Assembly (NCBI RefSeq): GCF_018916875.1
Contig: NZ_JAHLNO010000012.1
Location: 1 to 61,746, forward strand
Length of the DNA: 61,746 bases
Direction: 5' to 3'
Source of the DNA: Virgibacillus proomii
GTDB taxonomy: Bacteria; Bacillota; Bacilli; Bacillales; Amphibacillaceae
In this document: positions 1-7,380 of the stretch, in pieces
Layout of the letters: each line of letters opens with the position of its first letter
How positions within the stretch are numbered: the stretch's first letter is position 1
Notes under the pieces: model-generated
What the model was told of the DNA's origin: nothing
What the model saw: only the letters and a program-made list of their open reading frames with translations
Databases searched by the model: none
Position numbers and translations under genes: made by a program

Positions 1-65
1 GGTTCGAGGTAGAAGCGTGGTGACACGTGAAGCTGACGAATACTAATCGATCGAGGACTTAACTA
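1..65 (+). rRNA. 23S ribosomal RNA, 3' end (partial)
   Basis: The window begins inside the terminal part of a 23S rRNA gene. The stretch GACGAATACTAATCGATCGA followed by GGACTTAACTA is the typical Bacillales 23S 3' end. The gene lies directly upstream of 5S and tRNAs, as in rrn operons. The exact 3' end is estimated. Confidence 0.9.
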
Positions 66-225
66 AATCAAAATGGGAAGATAGTCGTTGAATGATCTCT
101 TATTTAGTTTTTAAGGTATCATCCACATTTTTTGATAAAAAGACTTGCTTTTTTTACGAAAACAATTATAATAAGGCTTGTGCCTATTTTTTAGAAACTC
201 ACAAAGACAGACAAAATCATAAGCA

Positions 226-344
226 TGTCTGGTAGCAATAGCGGAGAGGCCACACCTGTTTCCATACCGAACACAGAAGTTAAGCTCTCCAGCGCCGATG
301 GTAGTTGGGGCTTTGCTCCTGCAAGAGTAGGACGCCGCCAGGCA
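226..344 (+). rRNA. 5S ribosomal RNA
   Basis: This has the standard 5S core (CATACCGAACAC, GAAGTTAAGCTC, AGCGCCGATGGTAGT, GAGTAGGACGCCGCCA). The ends TGTCTGG and CCAGGCA pair as helix I and set the boundaries. It sits between the 23S end and the tRNA array. Confidence 0.95.
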
Positions 345-365
345 TTGTGATTCTTATTGGAATAT

Positions 366-440
366 TCCACAGTAGCTCAGTGGTAGAGCAATCGGCTGTT
401 AACCGATCGGTCGTAGGTTCGAATCCTACCTGTGGAGCCA
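366..440 (+). tRNA. tRNA-Asn(GTT)
   Basis: Complete cloverleaf with acceptor TCCACAG/CTGTGGA, anticodon loop CTGTTAA and encoded CCA. First tRNA after 5S. Confidence 0.97.
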
Positions 441-442
441 AT

Positions 443-535
443 GGAGAGCTGTCCGAGTTGGTCGAAGGAGCACGATTGGAAATCGTGTAGGCCGTTACCG
501 CGGCCTCGAGGGTTCGAATCCCTCGCTCTCCGCCA
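443..535 (+). tRNA. tRNA-Ser(GGA)
   Basis: Long class II tRNA of 93 nt with a long variable arm, acceptor GGAGAGC/GCTCTCC, anticodon loop TTGGAAA and encoded CCA. Confidence 0.97.
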
Positions 536-554
536 CTTGAAAAATATTTTCTCT

Positions 555-629
555 GGCCCGTTGGTCAAGCGGTTAAGACACCGCCCTTTCACGGCGGTAA
601 CACGGGTTCGAATCCCGTACGGGTCACCA
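555..629 (+). tRNA. tRNA-Glu(TTC)
   Basis: Acceptor GGCCCGT/ACGGGTC, anticodon loop CTTTCAC, T loop TTCGAAT and encoded CCA. Confidence 0.97.
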
Positions 630-634
630 AATAA

Positions 635-710
635 GGAGGATTAGCTCAGCTGGGAGAGCACTTGCCTTACAAGCAAGGGGTCGCAGGTTCGAGCCCTGCA
701 TCCTCCACCA
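635..710 (+). tRNA. tRNA-Val(TAC)
   Basis: Acceptor GGAGGAT/ATCCTCC, anticodon loop CTTACAA and encoded CCA. Confidence 0.97.
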
Positions 711-815
711 GTAACGGTCACTTATATAACTTGAATGATAACTCATTTTTATGTAGACTAGTAGACAGAGACTTAAGAAATATCTCTTTTATAACATAGC
801 AAAGCTATTTCATAT

Positions 816-892
<77 letters not shown>

Positions 893-930
893 AATAAATT
901 AGTATAAAATCATTACCACTATATTTAATT

Positions 931-1007
931 GGTCCGGTAGTTCAGTTGGTTAGAATGCCTGCCTGTCACGCAGGAGGTCGCGGGTTCGAGTCCCGTCCGG
1001 ACCGCCA
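931..1007 (+). tRNA. tRNA-Asp(GTC)
   Basis: Acceptor GGTCCGG/CCGGACC, anticodon loop CTGTCAC and encoded CCA. Confidence 0.97.
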
Positions 1008-1045
1008 CTATAAAGATGAATTGGTTTTCATACATAAAAGTTAAT

Positions 1046-1121
1046 GGCTCGATAGCTCAGTCGGTAGAGCAAGGGACTGAAAATCCCTGTGTCGGCGGTT
1101 CGATTCCGTCTCGAGCCACCA
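1046..1121 (+). tRNA. tRNA-Phe(GAA)
   Basis: Acceptor GGCTCGA/TCGAGCC, anticodon loop CTGAAAA and encoded CCA. Confidence 0.97.
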
Positions 1122-1142
1122 TTTGTATTTTATTATTTACAC

Positions 1143-1227
1143 GGAGGGGTAGCGAAGTGGCTAAACGCGGCGGACTGTAAATCCGCTCCCTCAGGGTTCG
1201 GGAGTTCGAATCTCTCCCCCTCCACCA
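1143..1227 (+). tRNA. tRNA-Tyr(GTA)
   Basis: Class II tRNA of 85 nt, acceptor GGAGGGG/CCCCTCC, anticodon loop CTGTAAA and encoded CCA. In Bacillus arrays as I remember them a tRNA-Thr usually sits between Phe and Tyr; it is absent here. Confidence 0.97.
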
Positions 1228-1244
1228 TTTTGTTTTTAATATGT

Positions 1245-1318
1245 AGGGGTATAGTTTAATGGTAAAACGAAGGTCTCCAAAACCTTTGATGTGGGTTCGA
1301 TTCCTACTACCCCTGCCA
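1245..1318 (+). tRNA. tRNA-Trp(CCA)
   Basis: Acceptor AGGGGTA/TACCCCT, anticodon loop CTCCAAA and encoded CCA. Confidence 0.97.
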
Positions 1319-1329
1319 TATATATACAT

Positions 1330-1403
1330 GGCGGCCGTGGCGAAGTGGTTAACGCACCGGATTGTGGCTCCGGCATCCGTGGGTTCGATCCCCACCGGTC
1401 GCC
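1330..1403 (+). tRNA. tRNA-His(GTG)
   Basis: The extra 5' G (position -1) faces discriminator C73; the anticodon loop is TTGTGGC. It is the only tRNA in the array without an encoded CCA: the acceptor is followed by C and then CTTA. The 3' end must therefore be finished by CCA-adding enzyme. Confidence 0.95.
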
Positions 1404-1415
1404 CTTAGGGTAGAT

Positions 1416-1490
1416 TGGGCCATAGCCAAGCGGTAAGGCATCGGGTTTTGATCCCGTGTATCCTAGGTTCGAATCCTAGTGGCCCAGCCA
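1416..1490 (+). tRNA. tRNA-Gln(TTG)
   Basis: Acceptor TGGGCCA/TGGCCCA, anticodon loop TTTTGAT and encoded CCA. Confidence 0.97.
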
Positions 1491-1494
1491 TTTT

Positions 1495-1569
1495 GCGGAA
1501 GTAGTTCAGTGGTAGAACACCACCTTGCCAAGGTGGGGGTCGCGGGTTCGAATCCCGTCTTCCGCTCCA
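1495..1569 (+). tRNA. tRNA-Gly(GCC)
   Basis: Acceptor GCGGAAG/CTTCCGC, anticodon loop TTGCCAA and encoded CCA. Confidence 0.97.
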
Positions 1570-1583
1570 ATTTTATATTTAAT

Positions 1584-1657
<74 letters not shown>

Positions 1658-1666
1658 ATCCGATTT

Positions 1667-1707
1667 GCCGGTGTGGCGGAATTGGCAGACGCGCGGGACT
1701 CAAAATC
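1667..1707 (+). tRNA. tRNA-Leu(CAA), 5' half only; prophage target
   Basis: The acceptor 5' strand GCCGGTG, a class II D arm and the anticodon loop CTCAAAA are present. The sequence leaves the tRNA after ACTCAAAATC: instead of the expected CCCG completing the anticodon stem it continues GTCGTTTG, with no variable arm, T arm or acceptor 3' strand. The cut in the anticodon arm next to an integrase gene marks this as attL. The 3' half should lie beyond the right end of the window. Confidence 0.9.
1698..1707. other. attL core (approximate)
   Basis: ACTCAAAATC is the last stretch matching a tRNA-Leu(CAA) anticodon arm before the sequence becomes phage-like. Tyrosine integrases often exchange strands in the anticodon loop of a tRNA gene. 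The true core can only be set by comparison with attR. Confidence 0.6.
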
Positions 1708-1786
1708 GTCGTTTGCATTCCGTTTACTATAAACGTTGCTATATCGGGCATTGTAGCGGAAATACATCGAAATTAACACATACATT

Positions 1787-1838
1787 GCGCAGGACTCGTT
1801 AGTTCGCACGAACTTTCGACTACCTGCGCTTTATTTTT
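1787..1838 (+). terminator. Compound hairpin plus T-rich tail upstream of int
   Basis: GCGCAGG (1787-1793) pairs with CCTGCGC (1823-1829). The loop carries an inner palindrome AGTTCG/CGAACT (1801-1814), and TTTATTTTT follows. It could end rRNA/tRNA transcription before the integrase gene, or be part of the attachment region. The 1708-1786 stretch also has a small palindrome CGTTTA/TAAACG (1721-1735). Confidence 0.5.
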
Positions 1839-1900
1839 GTACACAATTTGCGCGCACCCGAATCAAATCCGAGCGAACGGACGGAGGGAAAACCAATCAA

Positions 1901-2875
1901 ATGGGACGTAGAAAAAACGTCATAGACGCGGATTTATTCGAGCGAGAGGTAAATATACCTAAGCAATTAGAAACGGACTATGACGCCTGTTTAAACGCCT
2001 TCATTAAGCGATGTAAAATAAGGAATCTTTCGGAAGATACCGTTAAGTATTATTGGCAGAAATTGACGTTATTCCGAGACTTGCTCGAACAACAACGCAT
2101 TTCAACTGACCCGACGAAAATGTCGCTGGAGATAATTCAGAATAATATTATTTTATACTTAATGGATAACGGAAATTACAAAGCTTCGTCAATAAACGCG
2201 TTGTTACGGGCTGTTCGTGCGTTTTACAATTACTTGTACGAAAACGGAATGATCGAACACAATCCGGTACGAAAACTTGCACTCGTAAAGGCGCAAAAGA
2301 AGGTCATAGAAACGTTCTCACGCGACCAATTGCTGAGATTATTCGACCAACCGAACACGGCTACATTCACCGGATTTCGTGACTTGACGATGCTTCAATT
2401 ATTCGTAGAGACAGGTATAAGGTTGCGAGAGATGTCGGACTTAATGGTCCGTGACATTCGATGGGAAGATGCCCAAATTCTCGTCAAAGGAAAAGGTGCA
2501 AAAGATCGGTTAGTGCCGTTTCAGCCGAAAATGCGAAGGCAATTAAGGAAATACGTTATGATAAGAGGCGACATTGCTTGCGATCATTTATTCGTTAACA
2601 TCGACAACCATCCGTTGAGTAGAAGGCAAATTCAAGATCGCGTTAGGAAATACGGACGAATGGCGAACATTAAAAACGTGAGATGCAGTCCGCATACTTT
2701 ACGACATACTTTCGCGAAGCTTTCCGTGCAAAATGGAGCAGATGTGTTTGCGTTACAGGCGGTGTTAGGACATGAAAGTCTCGACATGGTGCGTAATTAC
2801 GTAAATTTATTTAGTAACGAGGTTGCGGACGCTCATCGGAAATTTAGTCCGTTAGAAAGTTTAATAAAAAGATAA
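1901..2875 (+). CDS. int: Tyrosine recombinase (phage integrase)
   Basis: This site-specific recombinase of 324 aa should integrate and excise the phage at the tRNA-Leu site about 200 bp upstream. It has a SAM-like core-binding domain (about residues 20-120) and a C-terminal catalytic domain. All catalytic residues of the XerC/D-type family are visible: Arg in TGIRLRE, Lys in VKGKGAKDR, the box HTLRHTF, His in LGHESL and the nucleophile Tyr in MVRNYVNLF. An ATG start follows GGAGGG with a rather long 12-nt spacer. It is transcribed away from attL and followed by a strong terminator. The full catalytic set argues for a real integrase rather than a recombinase-fold repressor. Confidence 0.95.
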   Translation: MGRRKNVIDADLFEREVNIPKQLETDYDACLNAFIKRCKIRNLSEDTVKYYWQKLTLFRDLLEQQRISTDPTKMSLEIIQNNIILYLMDNGNYKASSINALLRAVRAFYNYLYENGMIEHNPVRKLALVKAQKKVIETFSRDQLLRLFDQPNTATFTGFRDLTMLQLFVETGIRLREMSDLMVRDIRWEDAQILVKGKGAKDRLVPFQPKMRRQLRKYVMIRGDIACDHLFVNIDNHPLSRRQIQDRVRKYGRMANIKNVRCSPHTLRHTFAKLSVQNGADVFALQAVLGHESLDMVRNYVNLFSNEVADAHRKFSPLESLIKR

Positions 2876-2881
2876 ATTTTG

Positions 2882-2916
2882 CCCTTGTAGATAATTTCTA
2901 CGAGGGTTTTACTTTT
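2882..2916 (+). terminator. Rho-independent terminator after int
   Basis: CCCTTGTAGA (2882-2891) pairs with TCTACGAGGG (2897-2906), one G-T wobble, followed by TTTTACTTTT. It lies 7 bp after the integrase stop. Confidence 0.85.
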
Positions 2917-2985
2917 ATATGGAAATATTATCTACTAATTGGTACTATTATATTATAAATATCACATAATAAAGGGGAGTTAAAT

Positions 2986-3531
2986 TTGAAGAGGATTCTA
3001 GTCCTATTAATATCGTTTACATTTGTAATCGTTTTAGCAGCTTGCGGTAATAAAGAAGAATCAACCGCAAAAGAGCAACCACCTGAAAAGGCGGAAAAAG
3101 TAGAAGTTAAAAATGAAAAGGAAGAAAAGAGCAGTGATACGGCAGAGTCTGAGTTTAATACCATAAAAATAAAAAGTATTGAGCAAATCGAGAGTGAGGA
3201 CGGGGACTCTCAAATATTAACAATCGAAGTAGACTACACGAATAAGGACGAAGAGCCAGATGACTTGTACATGGCGTCACTGTACACTATTAAAGCTGAA
3301 CAAGAAACTGATAAAACAGTGGAGGAATTAGAGGACGCATTAATGGAAGTCCCTGAAAGCTACAAACCGGAACTAGTTGAAATGTCACAGAAACAAGTAA
3401 AGCCCGGCGAAACTGTAACCGGAGTGCTTGCGTATGAGATATTGTATCCCGGAGAACCTGTTAAATTAACCGATTCGGGATTAGGCTTGGGAGAAAAACC
3501 TTTCGAAAAAATCATCGAAACATCTAAGTAG
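2986..3531 (+). CDS. Lipoprotein, DUF5067-like
   Basis: The 181-aa product starts at TTG behind AAAGGGGAG. It has a lipoprotein signal peptide: two basic residues, a hydrophobic stretch and a lipobox LAAC with Cys20. A Lys/Glu-rich linker (about 25-55) follows, then a beta-rich domain (about 57-180) with EVDYTNKDEEP and PGETVTGVLAYEI, which resembles DUF5067 proteins secreted by Firmicutes. It would sit on the outer face of the membrane. As a single gene with its own terminators next to int it may be a lysogenic conversion gene, for example in superinfection exclusion, but nothing shows this directly. Confidence 0.8.
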   Translation: MKRILVLLISFTFVIVLAACGNKEESTAKEQPPEKAEKVEVKNEKEEKSSDTAESEFNTIKIKSIEQIESEDGDSQILTIEVDYTNKDEEPDDLYMASLYTIKAEQETDKTVEELEDALMEVPESYKPELVEMSQKQVKPGETVTGVLAYEILYPGEPVKLTDSGLGLGEKPFEKIIETSK

Positions 3532-3553
3532 AATTTAAATAAACTAACGAAAA

Positions 3554-3590
3554 ACCCTTGCGGAGAAGAAGTCTGCGAGGGTATTTTTAT
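3554..3590 (+). terminator. Terminator after the lipoprotein gene
   Basis: ACCCTTGCGGA pairs with TCTGCGAGGGT (about 3554-3582), then ATTTTTAT. It resembles the terminator after int. Confidence 0.8.
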
Positions 3591-3619
3591 GTCTAAAATT
3601 AAATTCAGAAAATAAAAAC

Positions 3620-3985
3620 ATTAATTTAGATGTCCCAAATGTTATCAGCTAACGGGGAATGTATTGGTAGAGAGATGAAAAATTTATATAAAAGTACGCA
3701 ACTGTGATGCGGGTTTTCGTTTATATAGACGATAGGTTAAAAATTAAATGTCCCAGTTTTTAGTGATTACCGGGCTATATAGAGTAGGGAGGGCAGAAAA
3801 AAGTAAAAATAAATGTCCCAAATTTTCATTTTTACGGTCTATATAAAGTAAAGGGATAAAAGATTAAAAAAAATTGTCCCACTTTATGACTTTCGGTAGG
3901 GAAGATAATAGTAGACGGAGAAAAATAAAATTAGTTGTCCCTAAATCTACTTTAACATGTATGTATCTTAATAGAGGGAGGTTGA
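3620..3985. repeat. Array of ~61-bp regulatory repeats (TGTCCCA units)
   Basis: This intergenic stretch has no gene. TGTCCC occurs at 3631, 3749, 3814, 3875 and 3936, spaced 118, 65, 61 and 61 bp; a degenerate unit may lie in the 118-bp gap near 3690. Each unit reads roughly: an A-rich lead with ATTAAAA, TGTCCCA, a T-rich stretch of about 14 bp, CGG(G)C, TATATA and GTAGGGAGG. A close copy lies at 14000-14060 upstream of the sigma-like gene. The layout resembles the SPBRE repeats of phage SPbeta bound by its lysogeny regulator, as far as I recall them. Likely repressor operators and/or phage promoters. Confidence 0.75.
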
Positions 3986-3993
3986 TATGCAAA

Positions 3994-4422
3994 ATGACCG
4001 AAACAACCGAACAAAACTCCGAAAAGTTAATCGCACTCGAATCTCGTACAGAACACGACATCACTAACGGAAAGTCCGAGACGCAAATTTTTCTTAAGCT
4101 GTACGTATCCGCAGTAAAGCACGGACTACTCGCAGACTTAGGCGACAGCAACTGGCGAACTCTCTGCGTCATAGCTTCGTTTATGAACGAGAAAGGCGAA
4201 TGCTACCCAACGCAAGCACAAATCGCAAAGGGTCTCGGAGTAAGCCGACAAGCTGCCGGAAAGCGAATTCGAAAGTTACTTGAATATCGATGGCAGGGAC
4301 GTCCATTAGTTACGGCGGTGCAGGATAGAGCAAGAGACGGTACGTGGGATAATACGAGGTATACCGTGTTGCCGATAAGCCAAATTCGAATATTTGACGC
4401 TGAGCCGGAGGAGTTAACATAG
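3994..4422 (+). CDS. Winged-helix DNA-binding protein (replication-initiator-like)
   Basis: The start chosen is the ATG at 3994 (MTETTEQNSEKL), behind GGGAGG at 3976; upstream in-frame codons fall in the repeat array. The 142-aa product has a winged helix-turn-helix at about residues 45-110, with TQAQIAKGLGVSRQAAGKRI as the recognition part, of the kind found in plasmid and phage replisome organisers and DnaD N-terminal domains. It is the first gene after the repeat array and is followed by a gene-free stretch with repeats, so a role in origin binding or early regulation is plausible. A second protein of this type is encoded at 40733. Confidence 0.7.
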   Translation: MTETTEQNSEKLIALESRTEHDITNGKSETQIFLKLYVSAVKHGLLADLGDSNWRTLCVIASFMNEKGECYPTQAQIAKGLGVSRQAAGKRIRKLLEYRWQGRPLVTAVQDRARDGTWDNTRYTVLPISQIRIFDAEPEELT

Positions 4423-4429
4423 CTATCCA

Positions 4430-4477
4430 TGCAACCTGTAGTCACGTGGTCTGTAGCCACCATGGATGTAGGTTGCA
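4430..4477. repeat. Inverted repeat downstream of the winged-helix gene
   Basis: TGCAACCT (4430-4437) and AGGTTGCA (4470-4477) form a perfect inverted repeat; inside it GTGG (4446-4449) pairs with CCAC (4457-4460). No T-tract follows, so it is not a classic terminator. It may be a protein-binding site. Confidence 0.6.
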
Positions 4478-4492
4478 CTAACTAGAACCATG

Positions 4493-4522
4493 TTTTAACA
4501 AGAACTATTCTTTTAACAAGAA
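4493..4522. repeat. Direct repeat TTTTAACAAGAA x2
   Basis: Two identical 12-mers at 4493-4504 and 4511-4522, 18 bp apart, in the gene-free stretch 4423-4703. Confidence 0.6.
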
Positions 4523-4660
4523 AAGATACCAGCGCTAAAAAATAGACGTAATTAAGTACCTTTTCGGAGTAAGTAAAAAAAAAAAGAAAAACCTACGTCC
4601 TTGAAAGAAAATCACTTTCAAGTCCGGGTCATGTAATACATTCCGAAAAATAACTACTAT

Positions 4661-4678
4661 AAAGATACTTCGGAAAAT
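4661..4678. repeat. 18-bp repeat, copy 1 (AAAGATACTTCGGAAAAT)
   Basis: Exactly identical to 41353-41370. Both copies lie about 200-240 bp downstream of a winged-helix gene and just upstream of the next gene. Confidence 0.7.
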
Positions 4679-4703
4679 GCTAACTAATAAAGGAGTGAGA
4701 AAG

Positions 4704-5513
4704 TTGAACGAAGTAAAGGAACAACCAAAGCAGGAGCTATCTTCTGACATAAACATAATAACAGCCGAAATAAATGCTTATAAACAAGTAGCTGGCGAAG
4801 CGATATTTGAAATAGGGAGGCGATTGAAACACGTAAAGGAAAATGACTTGGTTCATGGCGAGTTTAAGAAGTGGGTAGAAGTTAGTGCTGGAATACCTTA
4901 TAGACAAGCTAACAGGTTTATGAAAGTTACAGATGAGCTTTCAGATTCAAATATGACGACGTCGTCACTTTTGGGCTTAAATGTGTTATACGAAATAGCC
5001 ACGCTCCCACCTGAAGAACGCGACAAACCGCACACCACGTCAAAAGGCGAAACCAAAACGCCGGCTGAAATGACAGTCCGTGAGCTACGACAACTCAAAG
5101 CGGACTTAAAGCGGGCGGAAGAACAACGAAAGCAAGCACAACAACAAGCCGAACTCGAACGCAAGGAACGAGAGCGCCTCGAAGCATTGGCGGAAGAATA
5201 TGCAACGAGAGAACCCGAAGTACGGACGGAATACGTTGAGCCGCCCGAACTCCGCGACCGTTCATTCGACACACCTTACGGAGTTAAGTTGCTGGACGAC
5301 TTTTACAACGCTATGGACGAATTATCGGAATGGCAACGTAAATATGCGTGGATTACGTCAGACATTGAGCAGTTAAGGGCATTAGCGGAGGCTGACGAGG
5401 ATATGCGTGATGAGTTCGAAAAGAATCGAAACATGTGGCGTACTTTAAGCGAGATATTTGACGGAGGTAGGAACAGCGGAATTATTGACGCTGAGATTAT
5501 AGAAGTAAATTAA
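4704..5513 (+). CDS. DUF3102-like phage protein
   Basis: TTG at 4704 is preferred because AAAGGAG lies 7-13 bp upstream; the in-frame ATG at 4677 overlaps the repeat and has no RBS. The N-terminal ~100 residues (EINAYKQVAGEAIFEIGRRL, then FKKWVEVSAGIPYRQANRFM) match DUF3102, a domain common in Firmicutes phages and plasmids, perhaps DNA-binding. A long charged coiled coil (about 120-170) follows. Function is unknown. It opens the early rightward operon. Confidence 0.7.
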   Translation: MNEVKEQPKQELSSDINIITAEINAYKQVAGEAIFEIGRRLKHVKENDLVHGEFKKWVEVSAGIPYRQANRFMKVTDELSDSNMTTSSLLGLNVLYEIATLPPEERDKPHTTSKGETKTPAEMTVRELRQLKADLKRAEEQRKQAQQQAELERKERERLEALAEEYATREPEVRTEYVEPPELRDRSFDTPYGVKLLDDFYNAMDELSEWQRKYAWITSDIEQLRALAEADEDMRDEFEKNRNMWRTLSEIFDGGRNSGIIDAEIIEVN

Positions 5514-5536
5514 ATAAGTCTAAGGGAGATGATTCA

Positions 5537-6166
5537 ATGTTTGGTAGAAAGGAAATCGTAGGTGCAGTTAGTGACGTACAAAACGAAGTTATAGGAATGC
5601 GCGGGTTTGTCTCGGAAAGAGTTGACGAAAAGTTTTCGGAACTTGAGGAAGGTATTATTAATAAAATGGACGCAAGGTTAAAAGTCATGGAGCAGAGGCT
5701 TTTACGTTCAATAGGTAATTCTATAAGATTACAGCCTAGTAACGTTATAAAAGCAATTGACGAACGTGAAGAAAGTAGGGAAAGAATGCAGACTATCGGA
5801 CAACTCAAACAACGCTTGTCTGAGGTATACTATAACGTTGAAAAATACCCTATGGTCGACAGCTACAATGGAAAATTACCAAAGCTGACAAAAGAAGGAA
5901 CAAAAACGTATAGATTATTTTCTGATACTGTCGAGGGTATAGCTAAATTTAAAGGAGGGAAAACAGCAGCAAAAATAGCTAGACATGAAGTATATAAAAG
6001 ATTTGCCAAGAAGTACGGAATAGACACTCCTAAGAAAACTATAGTAATGTTCCATGATGGTAAACAATCAAACTCTGTGTATTCATATTTATTTATAAAT
6101 AACCATGTTACTAAATTTGTCGAGTTCTTAGAGTCTGAGTATATCGACAATAAGGAGGAACGTTAA
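5537..6166 (+). CDS. Hypothetical coiled-coil phage protein
   Basis: The 209-aa product starts at ATG after AAGGGAGATGA. The N-terminal half (1-100) is predicted helical/coiled coil. The C-terminal half contains AAKIARHEVYKRFAKKYGID, a basic helical segment that may bind DNA, as in phage antirepressor C-terminal domains; I cannot assign the family. It abuts the next gene, sharing no intergenic space. Confidence 0.65.
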   Translation: MFGRKEIVGAVSDVQNEVIGMRGFVSERVDEKFSELEEGIINKMDARLKVMEQRLLRSIGNSIRLQPSNVIKAIDEREESRERMQTIGQLKQRLSEVYYNVEKYPMVDSYNGKLPKLTKEGTKTYRLFSDTVEGIAKFKGGKTAAKIARHEVYKRFAKKYGIDTPKKTIVMFHDGKQSNSVYSYLFINNHVTKFVEFLESEYIDNKEER

Positions 6167-6574
6167 ATGAGCGAAAAAGTTAAATTACCAAAAGAAGTGG
6201 CGGAAGCAATCGAAAATTTACGTAATAAAGGATTTGCTAACAGCGATATTTTCGACGCTACCACATCTGTCCATGACCATATTGACGAAGTAGACGTCCT
6301 TTCTATGTACTTTAATGGTAATTCTGAACCATATTCTCAGCGAAGTTACGATGTGTTAATGGAAGCACTAGTCAACGGTTACGTAGTCAAGGAAACTCCG
6401 GAAAAGGTAACAATCCCGATCATCAGCGACAGCCATAACACGTACCAACCGAAAGGCTTATCGATTGAGCAGTATACCGAAAAAATCCGCTTATTTATAG
6501 AAGGAGATCGAAGTATATTCGTCAACGCCAACCAACTACGCAAAGCACTCGCAGTATTAAAGGAGGACGCATAA
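6167..6574 (+). CDS. Hypothetical phage protein
   Basis: The 135-aa product starts immediately after the previous stop, with AAGGAGGAACG as RBS inside the previous gene. It is acidic and has no recognised motif. It is translationally coupled in the early operon, and the next gene starts 2 bp after its stop. Confidence 0.65.
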   Translation: MSEKVKLPKEVAEAIENLRNKGFANSDIFDATTSVHDHIDEVDVLSMYFNGNSEPYSQRSYDVLMEALVNGYVVKETPEKVTIPIISDSHNTYQPKGLSIEQYTEKIRLFIEGDRSIFVNANQLRKALAVLKEDA

Positions 6575-6575
6575 C

Positions 6576-6890
6576 ATGCCGTTAAATATCCGAATCAACG
6601 AAAACTACCGAATTACATCCGACAACTTCAACGTTATTTTACGCAAGCGAAAGCTCGTAGACCCAACGAAAGCACCGAACTGGCAGCAACGCAAAGCCAA
6701 AGTCGCTTCCCCGGAAATTACCGTAAAGTGGGAGGACGTCGGCTATTACCCGAAAATAGAGCAGGCGATTAACGCAGTCGTTGATAAAACGATACTCGAT
6801 TCCGACGCAGAAACAATTCCGCAGTTGCTTGCCGAAATAAGCCAAATTAGACGGCAAATTAACGCAGTTCTAACGCAACATGACGAATAG
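6576..6890 (+). CDS. Hypothetical phage protein (DUF5405-like)
   Basis: The 104-aa product begins RINENYRITSDNFNVILRKR and contains WQQRKAKVASPE and KWEDVGYYPKIEQAINAVVD. This pattern (extended strands describing a substrate-independent fold, then a helical tail) recurs in Firmicutes phage early operons and is often filed under DUF5405; I am not certain of the number. Function is unknown. RBS is AAAGGAGG inside the preceding gene. Confidence 0.65.
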   Translation: MPLNIRINENYRITSDNFNVILRKRKLVDPTKAPNWQQRKAKVASPEITVKWEDVGYYPKIEQAINAVVDKTILDSDAETIPQLLAEISQIRRQINAVLTQHDE

Positions 6891-6914
6891 TATTCAGAGG
6901 GAATAAAACGTCTT

Positions 6915-6977
6915 ATGGCACGCCAAATTCAAGCGAAAATAACACGGAATTTATACGAGAGGAGACGAGGTAACTGA
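6915..6977 (+). CDS. Possible 20-aa peptide
   Basis: A short ORF (MARQIQAKITRNLYERRRGN) follows AGAGGGA and ends in TGATG overlapping the next start. It may be a leader or coupling peptide. It is very short, so support is weak. Confidence 0.25.
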   Translation: MARQIQAKITRNLYERRRGN

Positions 6978-7366
6978 TGATTTTTACCAGAAGGACTTTC
7001 GAAAAGGGTTATAACGAGGGTTATAACGTCGGATACGAAAGGGGAAAGTATGAAGCTGAAATTAAGTATTACCATGCAGGAGTTAAAGCAGGAAAAAGAC
7101 AAATGTATCACGAAATGCGTAAAAAATATACAACGTATTTTAAGAATCAAGTAATTATGATTACTAGCGTAGAACTAGAATATAATTCAAGAGATAGCAT
7201 AGAAGACATGTATACGATAGGAGTAGAACAACCTACGTTTCACGTTTACTTTACCGTCAAAGGGACGGAGACAGAAAACAGTATCAAACTTGTTTTCGAT
7301 AATCCTAACGAAGTTACAATACAGTTGATACAAGACCGAATAGCTACTTATTTTATAACCGGATGA
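6977..7366 (+). CDS. Hypothetical phage protein
   Basis: The 129-aa product starts at ATG behind GAGAGGAG. The N-terminal part has Gly/Tyr repeats (GYNEGYNVGYERGKYEAEI), suggesting a helical region with small residues; the C-terminal half is beta-rich (FHVYFTVKGTE, SIKLVFDNPNEVTI). No known function. Confidence 0.65.
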   Translation: MIFTRRTFEKGYNEGYNVGYERGKYEAEIKYYHAGVKAGKRQMYHEMRKKYTTYFKNQVIMITSVELEYNSRDSIEDMYTIGVEQPTFHVYFTVKGTETENSIKLVFDNPNEVTIQLIQDRIATYFITG

Positions 7367-7380
7367 AGGAGCGAAGATGA

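Noticed and set aside
1901..2875. Integrase as an MrpR-like non-catalytic repressor for the TGTCCCA repeats
   Set aside because: Length is similar, but the full catalytic set (Arg, Lys, HxxR, His, Tyr) is present and it lies at attL, so integrase is the better call.
3620..3985. CRISPR array
   Set aside because: Repeats are ~61 bp apart with degenerate whole-unit similarity, TATATA boxes and no distinct unique spacers or cas genes; it is a regulatory array.
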